A DNA stretch of 64,000 nucleotides from Rhodocyclaceae bacterium. Lineage in GTDB: Bacteria > Pseudomonadota > Gammaproteobacteria > Burkholderiales > Rhodocyclaceae. The position numbers and the translations under genes were made by a program. The DNA lies in NCBI GenBank assembly GCA_013791905.1, contig VMSX01000006.1:1-64000 (forward strand), read 5' to 3'. The notes under the pieces were generated by a model. The model had not been told where the DNA came from. It did no database searches and saw nothing but the letters and a program-made list of their open reading frames with translations. Below are positions 33,528-44,590 of this stretch, piece after piece. Position 1 is the first letter of the stretch. Each line of letters starts with the position of its first letter.

Positions 33528-34322
33528 TTACTCGACTTTGGCCTTGGCGCGCAGCTCGAGGATGTGCTTCTCGACAGCGCGCTGGCGCATGCCCTGAGTG
33601 AGCTGCGGCTTGACTTCGTCAAGTCCGGGCGCATTCAGTTCGCGCACGTCGTCAAGCTGAATGACATGCCAGCCGAAATTGCTCTGGACGGGGGCTTCGG
33701 TGTATTTGCCCTTTTCGAGTTTCACCAGAGCGGCCGAGAAAGCGGGGACGTAAGTTGCCTTGTTGGCCCAACCGAGGTCGCCACCCCGATCCTTGGAGCC
33801 GGGGTCTTTCGAGGCCTTGGCCAGATCCTCGAATTTTTCGCCCTTCTTGAGCTTGTCGACGATGCTCATCGCCTCGGTTTCTTGCTCGACCAGGATATGG
33901 CGGGCTTTGTATTCCTTTTCGCCAAGCGTGGCGCGAATGCCGTCATATTCCTTTTGCAGGTCGGCGTCGGAAAACTTCAGGCTGGTGGCGAAGTCGTTGA
34001 GATAGGCGCCGATCAGCACACCCTGGCGGGCGAGTTCAAGCTGGTTCAGCACTTCAGGCTTCTTCATGACGCCTTTTTTGACGGCCTCCTGCGACAGGAT
34101 TTCGCGGCGGACCAGTTCTTCGCGCACGGCGGCCTGCAGTTCGGGGGTGTTGGCCTGGCCTTGTGCAATCTGGCCGGCGAGCAGCAGGTCGGCGCGGCTG
34201 GCGGGAATCGCCTTGCCATTGACCGTGGCGACCGTCTTGGCGGTGGCTTGGGCGTAGGCAGGGGCAATGGTAACGGTAGCGGTAAGGGCAAACAGGGAGG
34301 CGGCGAGTAGGGCGCGTTTCAT
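33528..34322 (-). CDS. Peptidyl-prolyl cis-trans isomerase, PpiC/SurA type
   Basis: A 264-residue exported protein with a signal peptide (cleavage near AYAQ, residue 24). An N-terminal helical region is followed by a parvulin domain (KARHILVEQETEA, DPGSKDRGGDLGWA, VQSNFGWHVIQLDD). It assists folding of outer-membrane proteins in the periplasm. Last gene in the minus-strand order msrB, yciB, yciI, bolA, ppiC, which is common in related betaproteobacteria. Confidence 0.93.
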   Translation of the reverse strand: MKRALLAASLFALTATVTIAPAYAQATAKTVATVNGKAIPASRADLLLAGQIAQGQANTPELQAAVREELVRREILSQEAVKKGVMKKPEVLNQLELARQGVLIGAYLNDFATSLKFSDADLQKEYDGIRATLGEKEYKARHILVEQETEAMSIVDKLKKGEKFEDLAKASKDPGSKDRGGDLGWANKATYVPAFSAALVKLEKGKYTEAPVQSNFGWHVIQLDDVRELNAPGLDEVKPQLTQGMRQRAVEKHILELRAKAKVE

Positions 34323-34353
34323 GATTTTCCTGATTTGAAGGTGGGGTTGGGAT

Positions 34354-34620
34354 TCAGGCTTGCATCTCTTCGGGTGTCCTGGCGGTGATGCTCAGGGCAT
34401 GGATGCCATTCTGCATTAAATCGCCAGCGGCATCATACACCAGGCGATGGCGCTGCATGGTGCCAAGCCCGGCGAAGCGCGCGGCAACAATGCTGACCAC
34501 ATAGTGGCCGCCGCTTTTGGCGCCGGCATGGCCGGCATGGCGGGCGCTGTCGTCGCGGATGTCGAGTTGCACGGGGGCGAGCTGTTCCAGCTTTTCCCGC
34601 AGGTAATCTACCGTGCTCAT
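34354..34620 (-). CDS. BolA-family protein
   Basis: An 88-residue protein with the BolA pattern [22 protein letters not shown] and [22 protein letters not shown]. BolA proteins pair with monothiol glutaredoxins in iron-sulfur handling and stress. It overlaps yciI by four bases. Confidence 0.92.
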   Translation of the reverse strand: MSTVDYLREKLEQLAPVQLDIRDDSARHAGHAGAKSGGHYVVSIVAARFAGLGTMQRHRLVYDAAGDLMQNGIHALSITARTPEEMQA

Positions 34621-34919
34621 ACCGGCAGCACCTTCTTGAAGGGCTTGACGGTGACCCGCGCATAGACGCCGGCCGCAACGTAGGGATCGGCGTCCGCCCA
34701 GGTGCGTGCTTCTTCGAGCGAGGCGAATTCGGCGACGATCAGGCTGCCGGTAAATCCGGCCGGGCCGGGGTCCGGACTGTCGATGGCCGGACAGGGCCCG
34801 GCGAGAATCAGCCGCCCGGTGGCCAGCAGGGCCTGCAGGCGCTCCAGATGGGCGGCGCGGGCGGCAAGGCGCTTGTCCAGCGTGCCGGGGGTGTCTTCAC
34901 CTTGAATGATATAAAGCAT
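34617..34919 (-). CDS. YciI-family protein
   Basis: A 100-residue dimeric alpha-beta barrel protein ([61 protein letters not shown]) with a His-Asp pair resembling the YciI active site. Enzyme function is not established in most bacteria. It is coupled with bolA. Confidence 0.9.
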   Translation of the reverse strand: MLYIIQGEDTPGTLDKRLAARAAHLERLQALLATGRLILAGPCPAIDSPDPGPAGFTGSLIVAEFASLEEARTWADADPYVAAGVYARVTVKPFKKVLPV

Positions 34920-35021
34920 CTATGTCTCCGTAGGGCCGCCCCAAGGAGGCATACGCCCCCAGTCACCGCTTCGGGTGATTTCATGGGGGCAGCGAGCAGG
35001 GTTTGCGAGCGTGGGGGCCAT

Positions 35022-35561
35022 TTATGCGGATTCCTTTTCTTCGATAAATCTTGACAGCATCAGCCCTTGGGCAAAGATAAAGGTGAATGTCAGACCGGTG
35101 GCACCAAACAGCTTGAAGTTGACCCAGTCGGCCTCGCTGTAATTGAAGGCCACATAAAGGTTGAGCACGCCCATGGCAACAAAGAAAGCCACCCAGGCCA
35201 TATTGAGGCGTCCCCACAAGAGGTCGGGCATGGTGATTTTGTTCGCCAGCATGGCCCGGAGCAGATTCTTCCTGAAAAACAGGGCGGAACCCAGCAAGGT
35301 GCCCGCGAACAGCCAATAGAGGACCGTGGGCTTCCACTTGATGTAGGTCGGATCGTGCAGGAGCAGGGTGATGCCACCAAACACGCTGATGAGCCCGAAG
35401 CCGGCCCAGAGCATCTTGTCCACCTTGCCATGGCGGAAATAGGCCCAAGCGACCTGACCCGCGGTTGCCAGAATGGCAACCGTGGTGGCGGTATAGATGT
35501 CGGCCAGCTTGTAGGCGACAAAAAACAGGATGACCGGAAACAGGTCGAAGAAGAATTTCAT
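35022..35561 (-). CDS. yciB: Inner membrane septation protein A (YciB)
   Basis: A 179-residue membrane protein from MKFFFDLFPVILFFVAYKL with five to six helices, typical length and sequence of YciB/IspZ. It is involved in envelope and septum integrity. The reading frame extends upstream but the family start fixes 35561. In operon with msrB (12-base gap). Confidence 0.95.
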   Translation of the reverse strand: MKFFFDLFPVILFFVAYKLADIYTATTVAILATAGQVAWAYFRHGKVDKMLWAGFGLISVFGGITLLLHDPTYIKWKPTVLYWLFAGTLLGSALFFRKNLLRAMLANKITMPDLLWGRLNMAWVAFFVAMGVLNLYVAFNYSEADWVNFKLFGATGLTFTFIFAQGLMLSRFIEEKESA

Positions 35562-35572
35562 GATGAGGAAGT

Positions 35573-35995
35573 TTACCTGCGTTCCAGCTTGAGCGAAACT
35601 GAGTTGATGCAGTAACGCAGCCCGGTCGGGCGTGGGCCATCGGGAAAAACATGGCCAAGGTGGGCGCCGCACTGGCTGCACATCACTTCGGTGCGGCGCA
35701 TGTGAAGGCTCGCGTCCTCTGCTTCGGCGACGTTTGCCGCGACTTTCGGCTGCGTGAAGCTTGGCCAGCCGCAGCCGGCATCGAACTTGTCGGCGGCGTC
35801 GAACAGCGGTGCGCCGCAGCAGACGCAGACATAAGCGCCGGGATCGGCGCAATTCCAGTATTCACCGGTAAACGGTCGTTCGGTACCCTTGGTGCGGGCG
35901 ACGCGGAACTGCTCGGGCGTCAGGCGTGCCTGCCATTCGGCAGCGCTGATCTGGCGGGCGTTTTTGGGTTGACTGTCCTTATAATCGTCGCTCAT
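35573..35995 (-). CDS. msrB: Peptide-methionine (R)-S-oxide reductase
   Basis: A 140-residue enzyme with zinc-binding CVCCG and CSQCG pairs, GCGWPSF, and the catalytic Cys in RYCINSVSL. It repairs the R-epimer of methionine sulfoxide. A short divergent region separates it from dadA. Confidence 0.97.
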   Translation of the reverse strand: MSDDYKDSQPKNARQISAAEWQARLTPEQFRVARTKGTERPFTGEYWNCADPGAYVCVCCGAPLFDAADKFDAGCGWPSFTQPKVAANVAEAEDASLHMRRTEVMCSQCGAHLGHVFPDGPRPTGLRYCINSVSLKLERR

Positions 35996-36015
35996 TTTGG
36001 GTCTGGGTGTTGGTG

Positions 36016-37269
36016 ATGCGTATCGTAGTGCTTGGGGCGGGTTTGACCGGTGTGACCTCGGCTTGGTTCCTTGCCGCAGATGGACACGAGCTTACCGTAA
36101 TTGATCGCCAGCCCGGTCCGGCGCTTGAAACCAGCTTCGCCAACGGCGGCCAGATTTCCACCAGCCATGCCGAACCCTGGGCCAACCCGGCCGCGCCGCT
36201 CAAGGTGCTGAAATGGCTGGGACGTGAAGATGCGCCCCTGCTGTGGCGTTTTTCAGCCGACCCGGCGCAATGGGCGTGGGGGCTGCGCTTCCTGCGCGAA
36301 TGCTGCCCGGAGCGCACCCGCGCCAACATTCGCGCGATCCTCGCGCTGGCGCTCGACAGCCGCACGCGCCTGAAGGCGCTGCGCCACGAACTGGCGCTTG
36401 AATATTCCTGCCTGGAACGCGGCATCCTGCATTTCTATACCGATCCGGCAGAATTCGCCCGCGCCTTGCCGCAGGCTGCGCTGATGCGCGAGTTCGGCTG
36501 TGAGCGCGTCGTCAAGTCGGCGGCGGAATGCCTGGGCATCGAGCCGGCGCTGGCCCACGCCGCCGCGCCGATTGTCGGCGGCACGTTTACGGCAGATGAC
36601 GAGTCGGGCGATGCGCAACTGTTCACTGCGGCGCTGGCCGACCACTGCACGGCACGCGGGGTGCAGTTCCGATACAACACCACGCTGGCCGGGCTGGAAA
36701 CCGCCGGGGGGCAGGTGGCCGCCGTGCGGCTCGCCAATGGCGACCGGCTGACCGCTGACGCTTACGTCGTCGCACTGGGCAGTTATTCAACGCTGCTGAT
36801 GCGGCAGGTAGGCATCGGCATTCCCGTCTATCCGGCCAAGGGCTACTCGATCAGCGTGCCGCTGCAAGCGGGGGCGCTGGCCAGCGAAGTCAGCCTGATC
36901 GACGACGAAGTGAAGATGGTTTACTCGCGACTGGGCGACCGCCTGCGGGTGGCGGGTACGGCAGAATTTTCCGGCTACGATACCAGCCTGAATGCCACGC
37001 GGATCGATGCCCTGGTGCGGCGCACGCGGCAGATGTTTCCCCAGCTGGAATTCAGCGCTGCCGCCATCGAGCCATGGGCCGGACTGCGCCCCTCCACTCC
37101 CAGCAATGTGCCGATCATCGGGCCGACCGCCCTGCAGAACCTTTACCTGAATACCGGCCATGGTACGCTGGGCTGGACCATGGCCGTCGGTTCCGGCCGG
37201 CTGCTCGCCGACCAACTGGCGGGTCGGGTACCGGAAATCGATCCACGGCCCTATCTGCCTTCAAAGTAG
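36016..37269 (+). CDS. dadA: D-amino acid dehydrogenase
   Basis: A 417-residue FAD flavoprotein ([20 protein letters not shown], then [18 protein letters not shown], and C-terminal [18 protein letters not shown]). It oxidises D-amino acids to keto acids and feeds electrons to the quinone pool at the membrane. The ATG at 36016 matches the family start; in-frame TTG/GTG codons just upstream are alternatives. Confidence 0.93.
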   Translation: MRIVVLGAGLTGVTSAWFLAADGHELTVIDRQPGPALETSFANGGQISTSHAEPWANPAAPLKVLKWLGREDAPLLWRFSADPAQWAWGLRFLRECCPERTRANIRAILALALDSRTRLKALRHELALEYSCLERGILHFYTDPAEFARALPQAALMREFGCERVVKSAAECLGIEPALAHAAAPIVGGTFTADDESGDAQLFTAALADHCTARGVQFRYNTTLAGLETAGGQVAAVRLANGDRLTADAYVVALGSYSTLLMRQVGIGIPVYPAKGYSISVPLQAGALASEVSLIDDEVKMVYSRLGDRLRVAGTAEFSGYDTSLNATRIDALVRRTRQMFPQLEFSAAAIEPWAGLRPSTPSNVPIIGPTALQNLYLNTGHGTLGWTMAVGSGRLLADQLAGRVPEIDPRPYLPSK

Positions 37270-37312
37270 CGCCCCGTGCTGCCTGGCAGCCGACCATTCG
37301 ATTGGATTTCAT

Positions 37313-38356
37313 ATGCACGAACTTGTTCAGGACTATTACGGACGCCAACTGCAACACACCGGCGATCTCAAGACCAGCGCCTGCTGCGACATCGATCAGG
37401 TGCCGGACTGGCTGAAGCCGCTGCTGGCGCGCATCCACCCGGAAGTGCTGTCTCGTTATTACGGCTGCGGCCTCGTCTGCCCGCCGCTATTGGAAGGTTG
37501 CCGGGTGCTCGATCTGGGCAGCGGGTCGGGGCGGGATGTCTACGCGCTGGCGCAACTGGTGGGTGCCAGCGGTGAGGTCGTCGGCGTGGATATGACCGCC
37601 GAACAGTTGGAGGTCGCCAACCGGCATGGCGATTTTCATGCCGAGGCTTTCGGCTATCGCAACGTCCGTTTTTTGCAGGGCTATATCGAGCGCCTCGACG
37701 AATTGGACCTTGAGCCGGGAAGTTTCGATGTGATCGTGTCGAACTGCGTGATCAACCTGTCGCCCGACAAGGATGCCGTGCTGCGCGGCGTGCATCGACT
37801 GCTCAAGCAGGGCGGGGAATTCTATTTTTCCGACGTGTACGCCGATCGCCGCGTGCCGGAAGCCGTGCGCAACGATCCGGTGCTGTATGGGGAATGCCTC
37901 GGCGGGGCGCTGTACTGGAACGATTTTGAGCGCCTGGCCCACCGCCAGGGTTTTACCGACCCACGCCTGGTCGCCGATCGGCCGCTGGAGGTGACGGAAC
38001 CGGAACTGGCGAGACGTACCGGCAATCTGCGCTTTTTTTCGGCGACCTATCGGCTCTTCAAGCTCGACGCACTGGAAACAGCTTGCGAAGATTATGGGCA
38101 GGCGGTGATCTATCGCGGCACCATCCCCAACCACCCGGACCGACTGGCCTTCGATAAGCACCATGAGATCGAGACAGGCCGGGTGTTCCAGGTGTGCGGC
38201 AATACCTGGCACATGCTGCAGGGGACGCGATTTGCCCCCCATTTCGAGTTCATTGGCGATTTCAGCCGTCACTATGGCCTGTTCGCCGGCTGCGGCAGCA
38301 GCATGCCGTTTGACGAGGTCGCAGCAGCAGGGGCGGCGGCGTCAGGCTGTTGTTGA
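37313..38356 (+). CDS. ArsM-like SAM-dependent methyltransferase
   Basis: A 347-residue class I methyltransferase with motif I LDLGSGSGRDVYAL and GVDMTAEQLEVA. It has the arsenite-methyltransferase-type region SNCVINLSPDKDAVL and VLYGECLGGALYW, whose cysteines match positions that bind As(III) in ArsM. More cysteines occur at 24-25, 52 and 56 and in the last residues (GCC). It resembles the longer ArsM-like proteins. No ars operon is next to it, so arsenic specificity stays unproven. Confidence 0.8.
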   Translation: MHELVQDYYGRQLQHTGDLKTSACCDIDQVPDWLKPLLARIHPEVLSRYYGCGLVCPPLLEGCRVLDLGSGSGRDVYALAQLVGASGEVVGVDMTAEQLEVANRHGDFHAEAFGYRNVRFLQGYIERLDELDLEPGSFDVIVSNCVINLSPDKDAVLRGVHRLLKQGGEFYFSDVYADRRVPEAVRNDPVLYGECLGGALYWNDFERLAHRQGFTDPRLVADRPLEVTEPELARRTGNLRFFSATYRLFKLDALETACEDYGQAVIYRGTIPNHPDRLAFDKHHEIETGRVFQVCGNTWHMLQGTRFAPHFEFIGDFSRHYGLFAGCGSSMPFDEVAAAGAAASGCC

Positions 38357-38368
38357 GTGGCCCGGCCT

Positions 38369-40051
<1,683 letters not shown>

Positions 40052-40080
40052 GGGCGCATGGGTGACAGGGGTCAATGTAG

Positions 40081-40108
40081 GCAAAAACAAAACGCCCCGG
40101 GAGGGGCG
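40081..40108 (-). terminator. Terminator behind the tRNA-Ser 3' fragment
   Basis: CGCCCC (40093-40098) and GGGGCG (40103-40108) form a hairpin that on the minus strand is followed by a TTTTGTTTTTGC tract. It is the native terminator of the chromosomal tRNA gene whose 3' part remains here. Confidence 0.75.
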
Positions 40109-40123
40109 CGTTTGCCAGATGTT

Positions 40124-40184
40124 TGGCGGAGAGGGCGGGATTCGAACCCGCGTTAGGAATTAACCTAAACACGCTTTCCAGGCG
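40124..40184 (-). tRNA. tRNA-Ser(GGA) 3' fragment, attachment site of the element
   Basis: Minus-strand sequence from the anticodon stem-loop (CGCCTGGAAAGCG, anticodon GGA) through variable arm, T-arm (GGGTTCGAATCCC) and acceptor strand with CCA. The 5' half (acceptor strand, D-arm) is missing and replaced by element DNA. This is the signature of site-specific integration at a tRNA 3' end. The intact gene should be rebuilt at the other end, beyond the window. Confidence 0.85.
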
Positions 40185-40257
40185 GGAGATTTTATCTCAG
40201 TAAAACGCAGTAACCAAGAGGCTTTCAGAGCGTTATCATGTGGCCAAAATGAATTAC

Positions 40258-40278
40258 GGTCACACTTTGGTCACACTT
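40258..40278 (+). repeat. Tandem GGTCACACTT repeats before the integrase
   Basis: Two exact 10-base copies with one base between (11-base period). Such direct repeats beside an att site may be arm-type integrase sites or autoregulatory operators. Confidence 0.5.
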
Positions 40279-40288
40279 GAGGGCGGAA

Positions 40289-41326
40289 ATGGCAACGATT
40301 CGGCAGCGTGCTAGCGGTTACTGGCAGGCGATCATTCGTCGGAAGGGATATCCAGACGAGAGCCGCACCTTCCCGACAAAGACTGAGGCTCAAGCTTGGG
40401 CTCAATCGGTAGAGACCGATATGCGCCGAGGGCTGTTTACCAGTACGAGTGCGGCTGAGCGCGCAACGCTTGGCGACTTGATCAAGGACTTCAAAACCGA
40501 ATTTGCTCCCCACCATTACCGAGTCAGAGAAGATGAAAAGGAGGCATGGCGCTTTCAGCTTGATCGTCTTGATGAGGCACTGGGAGCTTACAGCCTGACG
40601 GCCATTGATCAAAAGCTTGTTGCCAAGTATCGCGATGACCGGTTGAAAGGAAATGACGATCGGCCGCCGGTAAAGGAGAGCACTGTCCGCAAAGAGCTTT
40701 ACATGCTCAGTAAGCTGCTCGGCTTTGCGCAGACGGAGAAGGGCATTGCTCTACCCAGAGGCAATCCAGTCGAAAAGATCCGCAAGCCTACAGAAGGGAA
40801 GGGCAGGGATCGCCGGTTATCCTCTGACGAGTGGGCGGCATTCGAGCGTGAGTGTAAAAAGTCCAGAAATCCTTGGCTCTGGCCTGCTGTCCAGTTGGCT
40901 GTAGAAACCGCTATGCGCCAGGGTGAGTTGCTGTCTCTGACTTGGAAGCAAGTCGACAAGAAGAATTTGATCGCAATGCTTGACGATCCCGAAAAGATTA
41001 AAAATGAGGAGCCTCGGGCCGTGCCGCTATCACCAGTTGCATTGACGGTTCTCGATTCCCTGCCTCGGGGCAAAACGGGGATTGTTCTACCAGTTGAACG
41101 GATGACGCTCTACCATGCCTTCAGCTATGCTTGCGAACGAGCGAAGATCAAGGATTACACCTTCCATGATCTTCGACATGAAGCGCTTTCTCGACTGGCT
41201 GAGCGGGGTGATTTCAATGTCTTGGAACTTGCGGCTGTGTCTGGGCATAAGACACTGCAGATGCTAAAGCGCTATACGCACCTGCAGGCAACTAAGCTGG
41301 CTCAAAAACTTGCGGGTAATCACTGA
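40289..41326 (+). CDS. Site-specific tyrosine integrase of the element
   Basis: A 345-residue recombinase from MATIRQRASGYWQAII with GAGGGCGG upstream. An N-terminal arm-binding strand and SAM-like core-binding domain (residues 60-160) precede the catalytic domain with Arg in ETAMRQGEL, HDLRH, SGHKT and the nucleophile Tyr in KRYTHLQ. It integrates the element at the neighbouring tRNA-Ser site. Non-coding 41327-41600 follows, holding direct repeats. Confidence 0.93.
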   Translation: MATIRQRASGYWQAIIRRKGYPDESRTFPTKTEAQAWAQSVETDMRRGLFTSTSAAERATLGDLIKDFKTEFAPHHYRVREDEKEAWRFQLDRLDEALGAYSLTAIDQKLVAKYRDDRLKGNDDRPPVKESTVRKELYMLSKLLGFAQTEKGIALPRGNPVEKIRKPTEGKGRDRRLSSDEWAAFERECKKSRNPWLWPAVQLAVETAMRQGELLSLTWKQVDKKNLIAMLDDPEKIKNEEPRAVPLSPVALTVLDSLPRGKTGIVLPVERMTLYHAFSYACERAKIKDYTFHDLRHEALSRLAERGDFNVLELAAVSGHKTLQMLKRYTHLQATKLAQKLAGNH

Positions 41327-41490
41327 ATTCAAGTTGCGCAGCGGAAATTTAGTTTCCGTTTCATCTTTTGGCCCTCAGTCAGGCATAAGGAAATCAACAA
41401 GTCGATATGACCGGTCATTTGAATCGACTCCCCGGTGTCTTTGGTTCGGACTAAGCAGCCACTAATGCCAACGAGCTAGAATGGACGCTG

Positions 41491-41531
41491 TCAGCCAATA
41501 TCAGCCAAAAATTGCCATAACAAAAATTGCC
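41491..41531 (+). repeat. Interleaved direct repeats upstream of the ABC-3C operon
   Basis: TCAGCCAA occurs twice (41491, 41501) and CAAAAATTGCC twice (41506, 41521). The block lies 70 bases before the first ABC-3C gene and could bind a regulator or the integrase. Confidence 0.5.
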
Positions 41532-41600
41532 GAGCGCCCAGATATCAAATTTAAGCACGGTCAACCTTGATTGACAGCGCTGACGAAGGGGGAGGCCCTG

Positions 41601-42362
41601 ATGACGAACGCAAGACGTGATTACAACGACGCGGAGATCGCTGCCCTGCTCTCACAGGTCGGCAGTCGTTGCCCGCTGTGTGACGATCTGCTGTTCTACC
41701 GGAAGAAGCAACGGCAGTACAAAGGGTACGAACTGGCGCACATCTACCCGCTAAACCCTCGACCAGAAGAAGTCATCGAGTTGGTGAACTCCCCGAGGCT
41801 ATGTGTTGACGTTAACGATCCGGACAACATCATCCCGCTTTGCATCGGTTGCCACGGAAAGTTCGACAAGCCTCGGACCGCAAGTGACTACCTCGACCTA
41901 TACCAAATCAAGTTCGATGCGTTGCAGCAAGAGCGACAACGGTCGCTTGCTTCACAATACCCCCTGGAGCAGCAGATTGCCGCTGTCGTTGCTCACTTGC
42001 ACAGCGCTGCGGTGGAACAAGACGGGGGCGCCGAGTTGTCGTTCATTCCAAAGGCGGTCAATGAAAAGCTGGACGCGACGATGCCGCCGCCCACCAAACG
42101 AAAGGTTCGCAATGCCGTCGAAGACTACTTCCGGCATGTTCAGGCCGCTTTCTTGGAGATTGAGCGAAGCGACCCTGGGTGCTCCGAGCAGATCTTCGTC
42201 CAAGTCAAATCGTTCTATGTCATGCAGAAGCGCCAGGGCCTGACGCAAGCACAAGTGTTTGCCAACCTAGTCGGTTGGATTCGTACCCGAGCGAAAGCCC
42301 AAACCCTAGAGTCCGCTGAGGCCGTGGCTTCGTTCTTCATCCAAAACTGCGAGGTCTTCTAA
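41601..42362 (+). CDS. ABC-3C system effector with HNH nuclease domain
   Basis: A 253-residue protein starting at an ATG with GGGGGAGG six bases upstream. Residues 20-90 hold a zinc-stabilised HNH domain (CPLCDD, ELAHIYPLNP, DNIIPLCIGCHGKF). The rest is a helical domain like the C-terminal domains that tie effectors to ABC-3C partners. The stop overlaps the next start by one base. The predicted nuclease is presumably held inactive until the ATPase senses invasion. Confidence 0.78.
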   Translation: MTNARRDYNDAEIAALLSQVGSRCPLCDDLLFYRKKQRQYKGYELAHIYPLNPRPEEVIELVNSPRLCVDVNDPDNIIPLCIGCHGKFDKPRTASDYLDLYQIKFDALQQERQRSLASQYPLEQQIAAVVAHLHSAAVEQDGGAELSFIPKAVNEKLDATMPPPTKRKVRNAVEDYFRHVQAAFLEIERSDPGCSEQIFVQVKSFYVMQKRQGLTQAQVFANLVGWIRTRAKAQTLESAEAVASFFIQNCEVF

Positions 42363-42586
42363 TGATCACGCCCAACAAGGTCGTTCCGCTGTCCGCCTCA
42401 GTGCTGGGGCTCATGACCCATGTGCTGAAGGCTGGGCCTACCCCGACCCAATTGGCGGACTTGTTCCAACAGGTGGGTGACAAATTCGAGAGCATTGACC
42501 AGTTTTTGCTGACGCTGGATGTCCTGTTTCTACTTGATCGCTTGACTGTCGACTTCAGCACCGAAAGGATTGTTTATGCTGCATGA
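42362..42586 (+). CDS. ABC-3C middle component (MC6-like)
   Basis: A 74-residue helical protein (MITPNKVVPLSASVLGLMTH, FLLTLDVLFLLDRL) like the small middle components of ABC-three-component systems. It is held between the effector and the ATPase with overlaps on both sides (1 and 11 bases), so all three are translated together. It may bridge the other two proteins. Confidence 0.72.
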   Translation: MITPNKVVPLSASVLGLMTHVLKAGPTPTQLADLFQQVGDKFESIDQFLLTLDVLFLLDRLTVDFSTERIVYAA

Positions 42587-44216
42587 AATTCGATGCGAGA
42601 AATTCCGCACCGGTGTTGTCACATTTCACCCAGGCTTGAACGTCGTGCTGGGCGACGACAACGCGACCAATTCCATCGGCAAGTCCACTCTCTTGATGCT
42701 GGTTGACTTTACGTTCGGCGGTGAGACTCTGCTGGAGTGGAATAAGGATGTTGTAACCGAGCTAGGGCATCACCACTATGACTTCGCTTTCGAGTTTGAC
42801 GGCGAACTGCATCGATTCCGGCGCGATACGATCACGCCAGAAACTGTGTACGTCTGCGATGCTGACTACAAGGTACTGTCGGCAATACAGTTGGATGAAT
42901 TCACCGCGTTCTTGAAGCTGGCTTATGGCCTCGCGCAGCCCGGCCAAACGTTTCGCGCCGCTGTAGGGCTGCATTTACGCGTTTGGGGTAAGACCAACCT
43001 GATTCCAGACGAGCCGCTGCATGCATCCCCTAAACAGAAAAGCAAGGATTGCATCGACAATTTGGTTAAGACGTATAGCAAGTTTGAGGCGATTCGAGCG
43101 CGCGACGACGCAGCGCGAACGGCCGAATCAGAGCTAAAAATCATCAGGGCTGCGGCAAGCAAGCAGCTCATTCCGAAAGTCACCAAGACTGGATACGCAC
43201 AGGCACAAGTACAGATCGCGGGTCTTGAACGCGACCTTGAAGACGTGCGTCAGAACTTGGCTAGCTACGCGACGAGTCTGAGCGAGGTGATCAATAAGGA
43301 GGTTCTAGAGTTCAAAAAGCGCAAAGATGAATTGCTTCAGCGACGAATGATCGTGGCCGGACGCCTCCAGCGGGTCGATCGCAACCTCAGTGGAAAGCGC
43401 TCCCTCCACGGCAGCAATTTCCAAGATCTCCAGAAGTTCTTCCCAGAAATCAACACCGAACGGCTCGCAGAGGTTGAAGCGTTTCATGACGGCGTTGCCC
43501 GCATCCTTAAGGACCAGCTTAAGCAGTCGAAAGACCAGTTGGCAGAGGAGCTCAAGCTGATCGACCAGAGCATAGCGGGCATCAACACGGAGATGGCGGC
43601 AGCATTGGGCTCAGTCAAGCAGCCCGAATCGCTGGTCGACCATGTTTATAAAGTTGCTTTGTCGCTTCAGACCGCGAGGGCCAGCAGAGACGGCTACGTG
43701 CGCGAGCAAGAGCACGTCGACGCGCTGCGAAAAGCGAAGGAAGCGCTCGCGGAAGTGAAACAACGAATCCTCACCGAGATCGCAACCAGCGTGAACGATG
43801 GGATGCGCGAGATCGTTAGCGAAGCCGTTGGCGAGCACCGCAAGAGTCCACGCCTGTCGCTAGGCGACACTACCTATAACTTCGAGGTTTTTGAGGATAC
43901 CGGCACGGGGACAGCGTACTTCGGTCTCGTGCTTTTTGACATGGCGGTTTTCCGGGCAACCAGCCTTCCAGCCATTGCACACGATTCAGTACTCTTCAAG
44001 AATATCTCAAACGACTCCGTCGCCAACCTCGTCAGGTTGTACGCAACGATCCAGAAGCAATCGTTTATCGCGCTTGATGAGATCCAAAAATACGGGCCGG
44101 CAGCTGCCGAAACTTTGATAAAGCAAAGCGTCATTCAACTCAGTGACAATGCTGTGCTGTATATCAAGGACTGGCGGCCGAGCCGTCCGCCTGTGGCAGG
44201 GGCCGACTTATCTTGA
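42576..44216 (+). CDS. ABC-3C ATPase, DUF2326 family
   Basis: A 546-residue SMC/RecN-like ATPase. Residues 26-38 form the Walker A (GDDNATNSIGKST), a long coiled coil spans about 180-400, and the C-terminal half carries the DUF2326 ATPase part (FGLVLFDMAVFRATSLPAIAHDSVLFKN). The third gene of a predicted conflict system located just inside the integrase, a common cargo spot. Non-coding 44217-44590 follows, with no gene I can support. Confidence 0.83.
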   Translation: MLHEIRCEKFRTGVVTFHPGLNVVLGDDNATNSIGKSTLLMLVDFTFGGETLLEWNKDVVTELGHHHYDFAFEFDGELHRFRRDTITPETVYVCDADYKVLSAIQLDEFTAFLKLAYGLAQPGQTFRAAVGLHLRVWGKTNLIPDEPLHASPKQKSKDCIDNLVKTYSKFEAIRARDDAARTAESELKIIRAAASKQLIPKVTKTGYAQAQVQIAGLERDLEDVRQNLASYATSLSEVINKEVLEFKKRKDELLQRRMIVAGRLQRVDRNLSGKRSLHGSNFQDLQKFFPEINTERLAEVEAFHDGVARILKDQLKQSKDQLAEELKLIDQSIAGINTEMAAALGSVKQPESLVDHVYKVALSLQTARASRDGYVREQEHVDALRKAKEALAEVKQRILTEIATSVNDGMREIVSEAVGEHRKSPRLSLGDTTYNFEVFEDTGTGTAYFGLVLFDMAVFRATSLPAIAHDSVLFKNISNDSVANLVRLYATIQKQSFIALDEIQKYGPAAAETLIKQSVIQLSDNAVLYIKDWRPSRPPVAGADLS

Positions 44217-44590
44217 CCGGCCGCATCGGCATCTGCGTCATTTCTATGAAGTGCCGGCGGAATACACTTTTTTGTCGCCAGGGTCTCAGCGACACCATAA
44301 CCATGACCGATCGAGAAGCTGAATGTTGGTGATGTTCGACGTTCAGCGGCGGTTATACGCTTCAGAGCTGAAAGAACAGGCGTGCTCGTCGAATTACCGT
44401 TCTTGCCGATTTGAGTGAATTGGGCTAACGGCAGGTTTCGAGCTTCAAAATGCGATCCTATGCTTGGGTTCCAGAATCAACGATGACTGCTTCATGCGTG
44501 CACTCCATTCACAGCACGAAGATCAAAACAGATCGATTATTGATGCTTTTCACCCCCGGTTTGGCATGTCGCGATTGGTTCAATTGCAAC

